Made by a program: the position numbers and the translations under genes. This document shows, one piece after another, positions 54,339-64,000 of a DNA stretch of 64,000 bases. The notes below the pieces were generated by a model, which worked only from the letters and a program-made list of their open reading frames with translations, had not been told where the DNA came from and ran no database searches. Source of the stretch: Mesomycoplasma ovipneumoniae (GTDB lineage Bacteria; Bacillota_I; Bacilli_A; Mycoplasmatales; Metamycoplasmataceae); contig NZ_CP142136.1 in NCBI RefSeq assembly GCF_035918255.1, positions 868,001 to 932,000 of the forward strand, given 5' to 3'. How positions within the stretch are numbered: the stretch's first letter is position 1; each line of letters begins with the position of its first letter.

Positions 54339-55583
54339 TTAAATTAGCTCGAAAATAAAGAATTGTTTCTTGCCTTTTTTAATTAAAAAGAGGTTGTTTT
54401 GATCAGCTAGACTAGTATTAATTTCAGAAGAAAATTCAATTTTTATACCGTTAATTTCGAGAGCTTTATGTGAAATAAATTCATTCAATTCACGTTTTGA
54501 GCTAAAAATACCAGATTCAATTAGACTATTTTGGTCAAAAAATTTTGCACTAAAATAGGGCAAAATTTTTTTTAGTTCTAATTTATCATCGAAAGTTATT
54601 TCAAAATAATTTATTTTATTAAATAAAATTTGGGTTATTTTTTCTGCAATTTCAAGTCCTTTTTGGCCGTGAATATTAAAAACAACCTCTTTTGCCAATT
54701 CTTTTTGTAAAATTCGGTCTTTTTTATTTTGATTGTGCAAAGAAATTAATTGCCTAATTGAATCTAGATCTAAAAACGACAGCCAGAGCATAATTTTTTC
54801 GGCCTGAGAATCGCTTTGATTCAACAAAAATTGATATAAATTAAAAGGTGAATACATATTTTTATCAAGCCAAATCGGTTTTCCAAGACTTTTGCCAAAT
54901 TTTTCATTATTTTCATCAGTAAGTAAATTTGTTGTAAAAACAAAAGTCTTGTCCTTATTTTTTAGGTTTGATTTTTTAATAAAATCAAGGCCAGTCACCA
55001 TGTTGCCTCATTGATCAGACCCCCCTGATTGGGCAATTATGTTGTGATTTTGGGCTAAAAATGTAAAATCTCACCCTTGAATTAGTTGATAAGAAAATTC
55101 TGTATATGAAAGTCCAGATTCAATACGCGAAGAAACAGAATCTTTTGTCAACAAATAAGCAATATTAATATTTTTACCAATATCACGCAAAAAGGTTAAA
55201 ATATTCATATCTTTGTAAATTTCAAAATTATCAAAAACAGGTAAATTAAACGATTTTAGTTGGTTTTTGATTTTTTCAGTGTTATTTTTAACACTTTCAA
55301 AGTCAAGTAACTTTCGCTCATTAGGTTTAAATGACGGATCGCCAATCATTCCAGTCGCCCCGCCGACAACGGCAAGAACTTTAATCCCAAAATTTTGAAG
55401 GCGTTGTAAAAGATTTATTGAAATGTAATTACCTAAATGAAGCGAGGGCGCTGTTGGATCAAAGCCGATATAAATTCCATTTTCAGAAGAAAGATTTGAA
55501 AATCTATCGGAATTAGTGATATCTTTTAAAATTCCTCTTTCCTTTAGCTCATCAAGAAAATCAATTTTATTTTTGTTAGACAT
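54339..55583 (-). CDS. tyrS: Tyrosyl-tRNA synthetase
   Basis: 414 aa class I synthetase. GFDPTAPSLHLGNY holds the HIGH-type motif (HLGN), YTEFSYQLIQGWDF and QSGGSDQWGNMVTG bind tyrosine, and KFGKS is the KMSKS loop. C-terminal S4-like RNA-binding region (FSSKRELNEFISHKALEINGIKI). ATG at 55583 (MSNKNKIDF) has GGAG 9 bases upstream; an in-frame TTG 15 bases earlier overlaps that site. Follows nfo by 23 bases. Confidence 0.96.
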
Positions 55584-55606
55584 AGAAAAATTCTCCAAAA
55601 TTAGTG

Positions 55607-56434
55607 CTATTTTTTCAATAAAAGGGCGATTTCTTGATCATAAATTGGCTTATTATCAACATAAGGTGTTTCTAAAATTATTGGAATATTATCAAAAAGT
55701 GGGTCATGAACAATTTTTTGAAGAGTTTCAAGACCAATAAAACCTTTGTCAATATTAGCATGACGATCTTTTTTTGAACCAAGCGGATTTGCTGAATCAT
55801 TTAGATGAATAACTTTTATGTGATTTATTATTTTAGTTTTTATTAATTCTTGTTGAAATTCAGCATAATTTTTGAGATCATAACCAGCATCTCAGACATG
55901 ACAAGTATCAAGACAAACCCCAATTCTTTCTGAATTTAAGTCTTGAATTATATCGACTATTTCCTCAAAACTTGAGCACATTTCAGTACCTTTTCCGGCC
56001 ATAGTCTCAAGTAAAATTTCGACATTTTTTGTTTTTTCAAGTATAACTTTAAGTGACTTTACAAGCTGATTTTTTGCTTCTAATCTTGTATAGGTTGTGA
56101 AAAAACCTGGGTGCAAAACTAAGAATTTTGCGCCAATAAAGTTCATTTTTTCAATCTCTTTTACCAAAAAATCAATAGAAAAATTAGCTTTTAATGGATT
56201 AGCCAAATTTAAAATATAAGGAGCATGAACAACTATATCAACAGGCGGAATTTGCTTGGAAAATTCAGCGACATACTCGTCAAATTTATAATTTTCAGGC
56301 TGAGTTCTCATTGTTGACTGGGGTGGACCTAAAAAAATCATTGCTGTATTTGCTTTATTTTTTAGAGAAATATCGATTGCACCAAAAAGGTAATCTGGTT
56401 TTTTAAAAGGTACATGTGATCCAATTTTTATCAT
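55607..56434 (-). CDS. nfo: Endonuclease IV (AP endonuclease)
   Basis: 275 aa, three-zinc TIM barrel. [84 protein letters not shown] and ILETP carry the metal ligands in order. Cuts 5' to abasic sites in base excision repair. One TGA Trp sits in the CHVWDAGYD motif. Its ATG lies within the last codons of the NIF3-like gene (7-base overlap). Confidence 0.95.
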
Positions 56435-57201
56435 TTAATTTTAACCTCGCTTAAAATTTCAGGTAATTTAAAACTGTGAATTTCGATGTTTTTAAATTTT
56501 TCTTGTAATATTTGGGCAATTTTATCAGTAAAAACTTGCTCAATAAGGTGGGGAATTTCTAAAACTTTGATTTTATGATGCTTGATCGTAAGTTGATCTG
56601 ATCATTTGAGATCGGAAGTTATAACAAGATTGGCTTTTTGTTTTTTTGCTAAAAGACATGCTAAAATTCCACCTGAACCTGGAAGAATTGCCACTTTTTT
56701 TGGCAGAAAATCTTGTGAAAAATTAGCTCGAAAAGTCACTAAATTGCTTTTTAGTGAAATTCTTTTTAAAATTTCTGAAGCCCTTAAATTATTATCAATT
56801 AAAATGTTAAAATCATCAATTTTTATAGCGGTACTTGCATCTAGACCTCACTGGTTGGCAATTGAAAATGCGGTTTGGTTGTTTGTTGAGTCAAAATTCG
56901 TGTGGAGCGCAAGCACGCTAATTGAGTGTTTTTTTAGAAGGCTGGAAATTTTTTTCTTGTAGGGCGAATTTTGAAATTCTTCCTTTTTTGTAGGATAAAA
57001 AAAGAAAGGATGATGTGAAATTATTAAATTATAATTATTTTTAATAGCAAAATCTAAAACACTTTTTGTAAGATCAATGCAAATAAGAACTTTGAAAATT
57101 TCAGAATCAAAAAAGAGATTTCAACCGCAATTATCTCAGGCTTGACAGTTTTCTAAGGGAAATTTTTCAAGCAAAAAATCGCCAATTACTTTTGTTTTCA
57201 T
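56428..57201 (-). CDS. NIF3-like metal-binding protein (DUF34)
   Basis: 257 aa. Dinuclear metal motifs: [36 protein letters not shown], and the C-terminal GSGG plus SDLKWSDQ region in place of the usual GSG...TGE.KHH. The cellular role of NIF3/YqfO proteins is unsettled (sometimes annotated GTP cyclohydrolase I type 2). Its last sense codon is UGA (Trp) inside ATGATAA, which also starts nfo. Starts 8 bases after rpoD. Located between rpoD and nfo, as in several Firmicutes where it follows sigA. Confidence 0.85.
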
Positions 57202-57208
57202 ACTTTTT

Positions 57209-59206
57209 TTAGTTAAAATCACGTAGTGACCATCTTTTTTGAGGGGTTCTTAATTTTTTAAGAATTTTACCCTCTATTTGACGTACTCGCTCCTTTGTAA
57301 CACGACGCATGGCCGCTAATTCTTCAAAACTATGAGCTTGATATGGAACGCCATTTTCATCAACGCCAACTCCGTAACGGCGTTTGATAAAATCTTTTTC
57401 ATCATAGTCAAGCGTTGCCTCGATTATTTCAAGTAAAACTTTAGCTTTTTCCTCGCGCTCGGCATATTCAGCTGGCGAAATTATATTTTCATCCTTAATA
57501 AAATCAGAAAAAGAGCTATCTTCTTCTTTACCAATTGCTTTATCTAGCGAAATCGGGTCGACATTTATTTTTTTAATATAACGGACTTTTTCAGCTGTAA
57601 ATTCAGGTCCAAGACGCTGAGCAATTTCTTCGGCTGTTGGATTTAGCCCTTTTTCTTGCTGTAATTCTCGTTCAGCTTTATTAATTTTATTAATAGTTTC
57701 GACCATATGAACTGGAATTCTAATTAGTCTTGCCTGATCAGCCACAGCTCTTGTGATTGCCTGACGAATTCATCAAGTTGCATAAGTTGAAAATTTAAAT
57801 CCTTTAGTGTGGTCGTATTTTGAAACGGCTTTGATAATTCCTAAATTACCTTCAGAAATTAGGTCGATAAAATTTAGACCACGGTTTTTATAGCGTTTTG
57901 CGCTGTTTACAACCAGTCGTAAATTACGTTTTATTAGTGTATCACGAGCTTTTTTACCAATTCGACCTTTAATTTGCATTTTACGGGCAAGTTCTTGTTC
58001 TTCTTCTTGGCTTAATAATTTTCCGTATTTCCCAATTCAACGCATGTACCATTTGATCATGTCATTTGTGTCGGTGAGTTTATTTCGGTAAACGTCATCA
58101 CTGTAAACTTTAGGTTTACGAAATTGACTTGAATTTTCATCATTGATATAATCAAGATCGTCAATATCTTGAATTCTTAGTGATTCATCAACTGAGTGGC
58201 CAAATTCAATTTCGCCACTGTCATCTTGAGACAAGTCATCAAAATCTTCTTGGTCATCAAGTCTGTCTAGGCTCAAATCTTTATCATCATCTAGATTGTC
58301 AACATTTTTCTTTGTTTTATTTTTAGAATTTTTTTGACTAATTTGATCAGCAAAATCTGAACTTGAGACATCTTCGAGATCTTCTTTGTCTAATTCACCA
58401 CTGATTATTTTTTTCTGCATTAAAATTTGAAAAAACTCGTCTAATTCGTCCTCTGAAACTGAAAGACTTAATTTTTCGATATATTTATAAACTTCTTCAT
58501 GACTTAAAAATACATTTTCAGCAGTTTTTTTAGAACTTTTTTTGCCAGTTTGTTTTTGTTTTTCTTCTAATTGTTTTTGTAATTTTTCAATAACAAACTG
58601 ATAACGTGACTCGGGACTATTAGCTGATTCTGAAAAACTATCAGAATTTTCTAGCTTGTGGTTATCTTCAAAAAGTTCTTTGTTTTTGGAGGTTTTTTGC
58701 TCTTTTGCTGTTGTTTTTGTTTGTTTTGTCTTTTTTTTGGGTTTTTCTAATTTTTCTTGTTCTAATTCTAAATCCTCATTTTTTGCGGTTTTAGATTTTG
58801 TGGTTGAAGCCACTTTAGCTTTTGCTTTTAGAGTTTTATTAGTTGAGTTAATGTTTTTTGATAATTGATTTAAAGTTTTAGTTCGAAATGCCTCGATACT
58901 TTTTAGAAAATCAGATTGATGCTTGGTTGTTTTAATAACATTAAAAAAATTCTCAATTTGTTCATATGAGTTTTTTCTTTTTTCATTAACAATAATTTTT
59001 TTTGAATTTTTAGTGTCCAAACTGTCAGAATCAACATTCAAATTTAAATTAGAATTTACTTGGACTTGCTGCTTTGTTTTTTTACGTGAAGTTTTTAACT
59101 TTTTTTCAGCGGTTTTAGTTGCTGACTTTGTAGATTTTCCAGAAAAACTATAAGTTTTTTGGGAATTTTTAGGTTCTTGTATTGCCAATTTATTTCCAAT
59201 TTTCAT
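57209..59206 (-). CDS. rpoD: Primary sigma factor RpoD with long N-terminal extension
   Basis: 665 aa. The last 275 residues are a canonical sigma-70: region 1.2/2.1 ([23 protein letters not shown]), 2.3-2.4 ([45 protein letters not shown]), region 3 ([12 protein letters not shown]) and 4.2 ([28 protein letters not shown]). The Trp pair after YAT includes a TGA codon. The first 385 residues are highly charged, Lys/Ser/Asp/Glu-rich low complexity, far beyond the usual size. ATG at 59206 has AGGGGG in front; dnaG ends 13 bases upstream. Confidence 0.95.
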
Positions 59207-59219
59207 TATTCCCGCCCCC

Positions 59220-61025
59220 TTAAATTTCCTCGTTATACAAATCAATTACAAAATTATTTTTATTATTTTTTGAAAACTGACGTAAATTTTCGTTATTTAT
59301 TCATCTTCTTGATTCATTAATATTTTTAACATAGTTTTCAACGTCGTCTAATGTTCTTTCATGTACATTATAATTTTTAAAGTCATATTCTGGTATTTTT
59401 AAGTGTTCATTTAATGAAGTGGTTACTTCATCAATCTTTTGTATAGTTTGCTTGTAAATTTCGGGATTTTTTCTATCGCTAGAATATAATTTTTCAACAA
59501 ACTTATTATTAAGTGAATTTAAAAATTTAAAATTTAAACTTTTAAAATAAGAAAATTTTTGCTGATCACCTTCAAGAAAATCCTTCAAAACAATTAAAAA
59601 TAATTTTGCCTCAATATATTCAAATTGATATGGCCGGTTTTCATAGCTATTCCTTTTATTTAGTTGTTTATTTTCAAAAAAATCCCCATATTTTTCAAGT
59701 TCCCGATGAGGTTTGGGTGGTGACTGAATTGGTTTTATTCAGCGAAAAGCGCTTTTTTCAATACCTAAGTCCTCTTTAATTTTTTTCAAAAAAACACCTA
59801 GTAATGGGCTATTTTGAGCATGCAAACTTTGCAAAAACGGCGTAAATTTGTTAACAAATTCGGTAATTTCATCGCTAGAATTTTCTTTGATTTGATTTTT
59901 GTAAAAACTGTAGGCAAAATCAAAGCAATTTTTGCGGTCTGAAAGTTTTTCTAAAAAACTCTCAGCCCCAAAATTATTTAAATATTCATCAGGATCTTTT
60001 CCGTCAAAACCTGATATAATGTAAGTTTTAATTTTGTTTTGCGAAAGTGTGAGTGCCGATTTTAAGGTAGCCTCAAGACCAGCCCGATCACCGTCAAGGG
60101 CAATGACAACTGTAAAATTATTCAATAATTCACAGTGTTTTTTAGTCAAAGAAGTGCCCATAAGGGCAATTACATTTTTAATATTGACCTTGTAAAATGC
60201 AATAACGTCAAAAAAACCTTCTGTAATAAAAATTTCTTTGGGATTGTCAGCGATTGCATTTTTATAATTATAGAAAATTTCAGATTTAGAAAATAACTTA
60301 CTTGATGGCGAGTTTAAATATTTTGGTTCACATTTAGCGTTAGGCAAACAACGACCTGAAAATCCAACAACTTTTCCTTCTAAATTTTCAATAGGGAAAA
60401 CAATTCGATTTTGAAAAAAATCAAAACCTTGTTGATTTAAAAGTGAGTAATCCTTTAAAGTTTCCTCATTAAATAATTTTGAATCAACAAGTCGAGGTTT
60501 TAAAAATGAACTTGGCGCAAAGCCGATTTTAAATTTTTCAATAATTTCGCGACTTAGCCCTCGCGAATTTATAAAGTTGTAAATTTCCAATTCTTGTCGG
60601 TTTTTAGGGCTTTTTTTGGCTCTTGATGTAATTGTAAGTAGCTCTAAAAGATAAAGTGAGACCGAATTTTCAAAAGCACGCAATGCTTGAAGTTCAATTT
60701 GAGAATAAACTTTTTCAGGGGCCAAATTATTTGCTAATTTAAGATTTAAATTGTATTCCTTGTTAAGATATTCGACAGCTTGAAAAAAGTTTAAATTTTT
60801 TCAAAGCATTACAAAGCTAACAATATTTCCGCCTTTTTGACAAGAAAAACACTTAAAAATTTGCTTAGAAATTGAAACTGACAGTGATGGATTTGTGTCC
60901 TCATGAAATGGACAAAGTCCAACAAATGTGTTTCTTCCATTGGGCGAAAGCTGGATTGCTTGTGAAATTAACCCGTAAATATCGGTGTTTTTTAAAATAT
61001 GAGCTAAAATTTGCTGCTTATTCAT
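59220..61025 (-). CDS. dnaG: DNA primase
   Basis: 601 aa. CHC2 zinc finger C38-x2-H41-x17-C59-x2-C62 (CPFHEDTNPSLSVS...FKCFSCQKGGN), then the catalytic core with Toprim motifs (FITEGFFDVIAF, VVIALDGDRAG) and FSGRCLP. The C-terminal helicase-binding part is diverged. Makes replication primers with the DnaB helicase. Three TGA Trp codons. Overlaps the glyS end by 8 bases and is followed by rpoD, the macromolecular-synthesis operon order dnaG-rpoD. Confidence 0.95.
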
Positions 61026-62385
61026 TTGAAGAATTTTCCTCTATAAATTGGATAATTTCGGTGATTTTTATTCTTTTTTGTTCACAAGTATCGCGAAATC
61101 TGATTGTTACACTTTGATTTTGAATTCCGTCTTCATCGACTGTAATGCAAAAAAAAGTTCCAATTGAATCTTGATAATAATATCTTTTGCCAATAGTTCC
61201 TGTATTTACAAAAGTTGCAGCAATTCCATGACTAACAAGCATTTTTCATATTTCTTCTGCTTGAGGTGAAAATTTTTTTAAAAGCGGTAAAACCGCAACT
61301 TTATATGGACTTAAAATAAAAGGAAATTTAAGAAAATAACGGTCTTTTTCGATGTCATGAACAAAATTTTGCTCTAAAATCGCTAACATAAGTCTGTCTA
61401 AGCCAATTGATGGTTCAATTATGTATGGTAAAATTTTTTGACCGGTTGCAGAATCGACAAATTCAAGATTTTCACCACTTTTAGCCATATGATTTTTAAG
61501 ATCAAAATTTCCACGGTTAGAAATTCCAATTAGTTCACCTCAGCCAAAATTAAAAAAATACTCAAAATCAGTGGTTGCTTTTGCATAATGAGCCAATTTT
61601 TCGGGTTGATGATTGCTAATTCGGATTGAATCTGACGAAAAACCTAATTTTGATAGAAAAAGTTGAACTTTTTCTATTTCAGAGTGAAAAATTTCATCTG
61701 CTTGTTCAGGTCTGACAAAAATTTCCTGTTCTAGTTGAGTAAATTCGCGGGTTCGAAAAATGAAATTTCCAGGTGAAATTTCGTTTCGAAACGATTTTCC
61801 TACTTGGGCAATTCGAAGAGGTAAGGTGTTTTTAGTAAATCTTAAAAGTGATTTAAAATTTATAAAAATTCCCTGTGCTGTTTCAGGTCGCAAATACAAT
61901 GTTGTTTTTTCATTTTCAACAACACCTTGTTCGGTTTGGAATAAAAGATTGAAATTTTTGGGAATAGATCAGTCAGTTTTTGATCCATCATAATTTTCAA
62001 TTTTAGCCAAATATTGCTGAATTTCTTGTTGATTTAATTTTTCAAAAATTAAATTTGGAAAATTATTTTCAAACAAATGGTCAACACGATAACGTTTTTT
62101 ATTAATTTTATTTTCAACTAGTAAGTCGCTGAAATTTTCAAGATGACCTGAGGCCTGTCAAACTTTTGGGTTAAGCAAAATTTTTGTGTCAATAAAAAAG
62201 GCATTAAGATCTTTATTTATAAAAAAATCAGCCCAAAAATTTTCAATATTTTTAGCTAAAAGAACACCAAGGTGGCCATAATCATAAGAATTTGCTAAAC
62301 CTCCATAAATTTGTGAACTAGGAAAAATAAATCCTAAATTCTTTAGATAATTAATAAAAAATTGGTAGTTTTCAAATTTGGCCAT
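61018..62385 (-). CDS. glyS: Glycyl-tRNA synthetase (dimeric, eukaryote/archaea-like type)
   Basis: 455 aa class II synthetase of the single-chain alpha2 type found in mollicutes. IYGGLANSYDYGHLGVLLAKNIENFW at the N-terminus, TLYLRPETAQGIFINFKSLL, motif 2 GKSFRNEISPGNFIFRTREFTQLEQE, motif 3 EPSIGLDRLMLAIL, and an anticodon-binding domain at the end (PYKVAVLPL). Three TGA Trp codons, one in VWQASGH. Gap of 24 bases after ffh, overlap of 8 with dnaG. Confidence 0.95.
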
Positions 62386-62409
62386 AATTTATCCTTTTAA
62401 TTTTCTTTT

Positions 62410-63735
62410 TTATTTAAAAAATGAATCAAAATTAATATTTTTTGATGAAAATTCAGACATTTTTTTGGACATTGATTCAAACTCACTAATTAAACGGTTA
62501 AATTCAGCACCTGTTCGACCTGAACCGCGAATAATTCGATTCCTGCGAGATGGATTTTTTAAAAGTTTTGGTTTTTTGCGCTCTTCAAGTGTCATTGATG
62601 AGATTAAAATTTTATAAAGTTTCATTTTTTGCTCGACATCATCAATCTGACTTGCATTAATTTTGCCCGATAATCCAGGAATCATTTTTATTATTTTCGA
62701 AAATTTTCCAATTTTTTGAATTTGAGCAAGACTATTTAGAAGGTCATCTAAATTAAATTGACCAGAAAACATACGGTGAGACAGTTTTTTAACGGTTTGT
62801 TTGTCAATATTTTCTTCGGCTTGTTCTAAAAGTGACATCACATCGCCCATTCCTAAAATTCGATCAGCGATTCTGTTTGGATGAAATAGTTCTAAGGCAG
62901 AAATTTTTTCGCCTGAACCAATAAATAAAATTGGAATTTTAAGCAAATGTGTAATTGAAAGAGCCGCCCCTGCACGTGCATTTGAGTCTAATTTTGTAAT
63001 AATTGACCCTGTTAAATTAATTTCTTTATGAAAAGTTTCGGCAACATTTATTATATCTTGACCAGAAAGGGCATCAAGAACAAAAAGAATTTGATCAGGT
63101 TTTACAGCTTTTTTAATTTCAACTAACTCGGTCATCAGTTCAGAATTAATTGAAAGACGACCGGCTGTATCAAAAATAACAAGGTCATAATTGTTATTTT
63201 TGCTATAAATTAGGGCATCTTTTGCGATTTCAACAGGAGTTTTTTCAATATAAAAAACATCAATTGAAACTTGTTTACCTAATTGTTTCAATTGATCAAT
63301 CGCTGCAGGACGGTAAGTATCACAAGCTACTAGTAAAATTTTTTTTGAAAAATTTTTCTGACGAGCATAAACTGCAAGTTTTGCAGTAGTTGTAGTTTTT
63401 CCTGAACCTTGAAGACCAACTAGCATTATTGTTGTTGTTGGTTTTTTAGCAAAATTAATAGACTTTGCACTAACTCCAAGAACTGAAACTAAATTTTGGT
63501 GTAATATTTTCAAAAATTCTTGCTGGGGATTAAGTTTGGAAGTCAGCCCGTTTGTTAAAACTTGATTTTTAACCTGAGCAATAAAATTTTTAACAACTAA
63601 TAAATTAACGTCAGCCTCAAGTAAAGCAAGACGAATTTCACGAATAATTTCTGCTAAATCTTGCTCATTAATGGTTACAGATTTTTGAATTTTTTTTAAA
63701 GATGACTGAATTCTATTGGTCAAAAAATCTAACAT
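62410..63735 (-). CDS. ffh: Signal recognition particle protein Ffh (SRP54)
   Basis: 441 aa. NG domain: N-terminal helices, P-loop MLVGLQGSGKTTTTAKLA near 105-122, DTAGRL, TKLDSNARAGAALS and the GDVMSLLEQ hinge; then the Met-rich M domain (HRMFSGQFNLDDLLNSL, MIPGLSGKI) with RNA-binding RRNRIIRGSGRTGAEFN. Targets membrane and secreted proteins with SRP RNA and FtsY. No internal TGA. Confidence 0.96.
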   Translation of the reverse strand: MLDFLTNRIQSSLKKIQKSVTINEQDLAEIIREIRLALLEADVNLLVVKNFIAQVKNQVLTNGLTSKLNPQQEFLKILHQNLVSVLGVSAKSINFAKKPTTTIMLVGLQGSGKTTTTAKLAVYARQKNFSKKILLVACDTYRPAAIDQLKQLGKQVSIDVFYIEKTPVEIAKDALIYSKNNNYDLVIFDTAGRLSINSELMTELVEIKKAVKPDQILFVLDALSGQDIINVAETFHKEINLTGSIITKLDSNARAGAALSITHLLKIPILFIGSGEKISALELFHPNRIADRILGMGDVMSLLEQAEENIDKQTVKKLSHRMFSGQFNLDDLLNSLAQIQKIGKFSKIIKMIPGLSGKINASQIDDVEQKMKLYKILISSMTLEERKKPKLLKNPSRRNRIIRGSGRTGAEFNRLISEFESMSKKMSEFSSKNINFDSFFK

Positions 63736-63746
63736 TTTAAAAATAG

Positions 63747-63778
63747 AAAATTTTTCCTAAAAAAACAGGAAAAATTTT
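63747..63778. terminator. Terminator between tsf and ffh
   Basis: AAAATTTTTCCT pairs perfectly with AGGAAAAATTTT (12 bp, 8-base loop). It ends the tsf transcript, so ffh and the genes after it form a separate unit. Confidence 0.8.
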
Positions 63779-63815
63779 ATACCTTTCTTTATATTTTTTG
63801 ATTTAAGTTTAATAA

Positions 63816-64000
63816 TTATTTAGCTTCTTTTATTTGTGAATTAACTTCTGTATAAAAATCCACAGCTTGTTTTTCGATGCCTTCTCCAACTTCAAAGCGA
63901 ACAGCTTGGACTAATTTAGCAGAATTTTGTTCTAAATACTTACCAACAGAAATGGCACTATCCGTTGCTAAAGGTTGAAATTCAAGAACGAATTCTGATA
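63816..64000 (-). CDS. tsf: Elongation factor Ts (C-terminal part, runs off the window)
   Basis: The last 61 codons only. LEFQPLATDSAISVGKYLEQNSAKLVQAVRFEVGEGIEKQ...FYTEV matches the C-terminal module of EF-Ts, the nucleotide exchange factor of EF-Tu, including the VRFEVGEGIEK signature. The stop is TAA at 63816. Confidence 0.93.
   Translation of the reverse strand, partial: SEFVLEFQPLATDSAISVGKYLEQNSAKLVQAVRFEVGEGIEKQAVDFYTEVNSQIKEAK

Noticed and set aside
54339-55583. KFGKS in TyrRS suspected as a damaged KMSKS motif
   Set aside because: KFGKS is the normal form in bacterial TyrRS.

Overview
The window is a very AT-rich mollicute chromosome segment. UGA is read as tryptophan throughout: most genes are broken by in-frame TGA codons that fall on conserved tryptophan positions and only join up under that code. 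A P97/P102-type adhesin gene pair, a eukaryote-like glycyl-tRNA synthetase, IS1634- and IS256-family elements, and DnaK and ribosomal sequences point to the Mesomycoplasma hyopneumoniae group (hyopneumoniae, flocculare, dispar, ovipneumoniae and relatives). I cannot fix the species by eye.

Layout. 1-4.7 kb: the S10 ribosomal protein operon on the minus strand (rpsJ to rplP, partial) with its promoter and leader. 4.8-7.9 kb: two overlapping minus-strand genes, a nucleotidyltransferase/M42-peptidase fusion and an MFS-like permease. 8.6-18.8 kb (plus): a membrane-anchored protein translationally coupled to a one-chain ABC exporter (ATPase plus FtsX/MacB-like permease), followed by five tandem paralogues of a roughly 243-aa four-helix membrane protein. 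Each paralogue has a conserved palindrome upstream, and the array contains duplicated permease 3' ends, IS remnants and a 1247-bp tandem duplication. 18.8-20.1 kb: an IS256-family element inserted in the end of the fifth paralogue. 20.4-22.4 kb: two paralogous membrane proteins, the second frameshifted at an A7 tract. 22.5-24.7 kb: a type II restriction-modification pair. 25.0-31.6 kb: the P97-like/P102-like adhesin operon behind a poly-T promoter.

31.6-49.6 kb mixes housekeeping genes (lepA, hup, der, cmk, dnaJ, dnaK with CIRCE, uvrC) with surface and accessory genes (a GDSL-like membrane protein; the 3' end of a DUF4011-type helicase-nuclease). Three short elements with IS1634-type ends sit here, each immediately 3' of a gene and each carrying a promoter that points back into that gene. 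One contains a complete nested IS1634-family element, and the target duplications are unusually long (about 28, 40, 153 and 219-229 bp). 49.5-64 kb (minus): the helicase-nuclease, then tyrS, nfo, a NIF3-like gene, rpoD, dnaG, glyS, ffh and the end of tsf, a tightly packed information-processing block.

The most unusual material is the ABC-exporter-linked, recombining array of small membrane proteins at 8.6-18.8 kb and the promoter-bearing, non-autonomous IS1634-derived elements. No rRNA, tRNA or CRISPR array was recognised.
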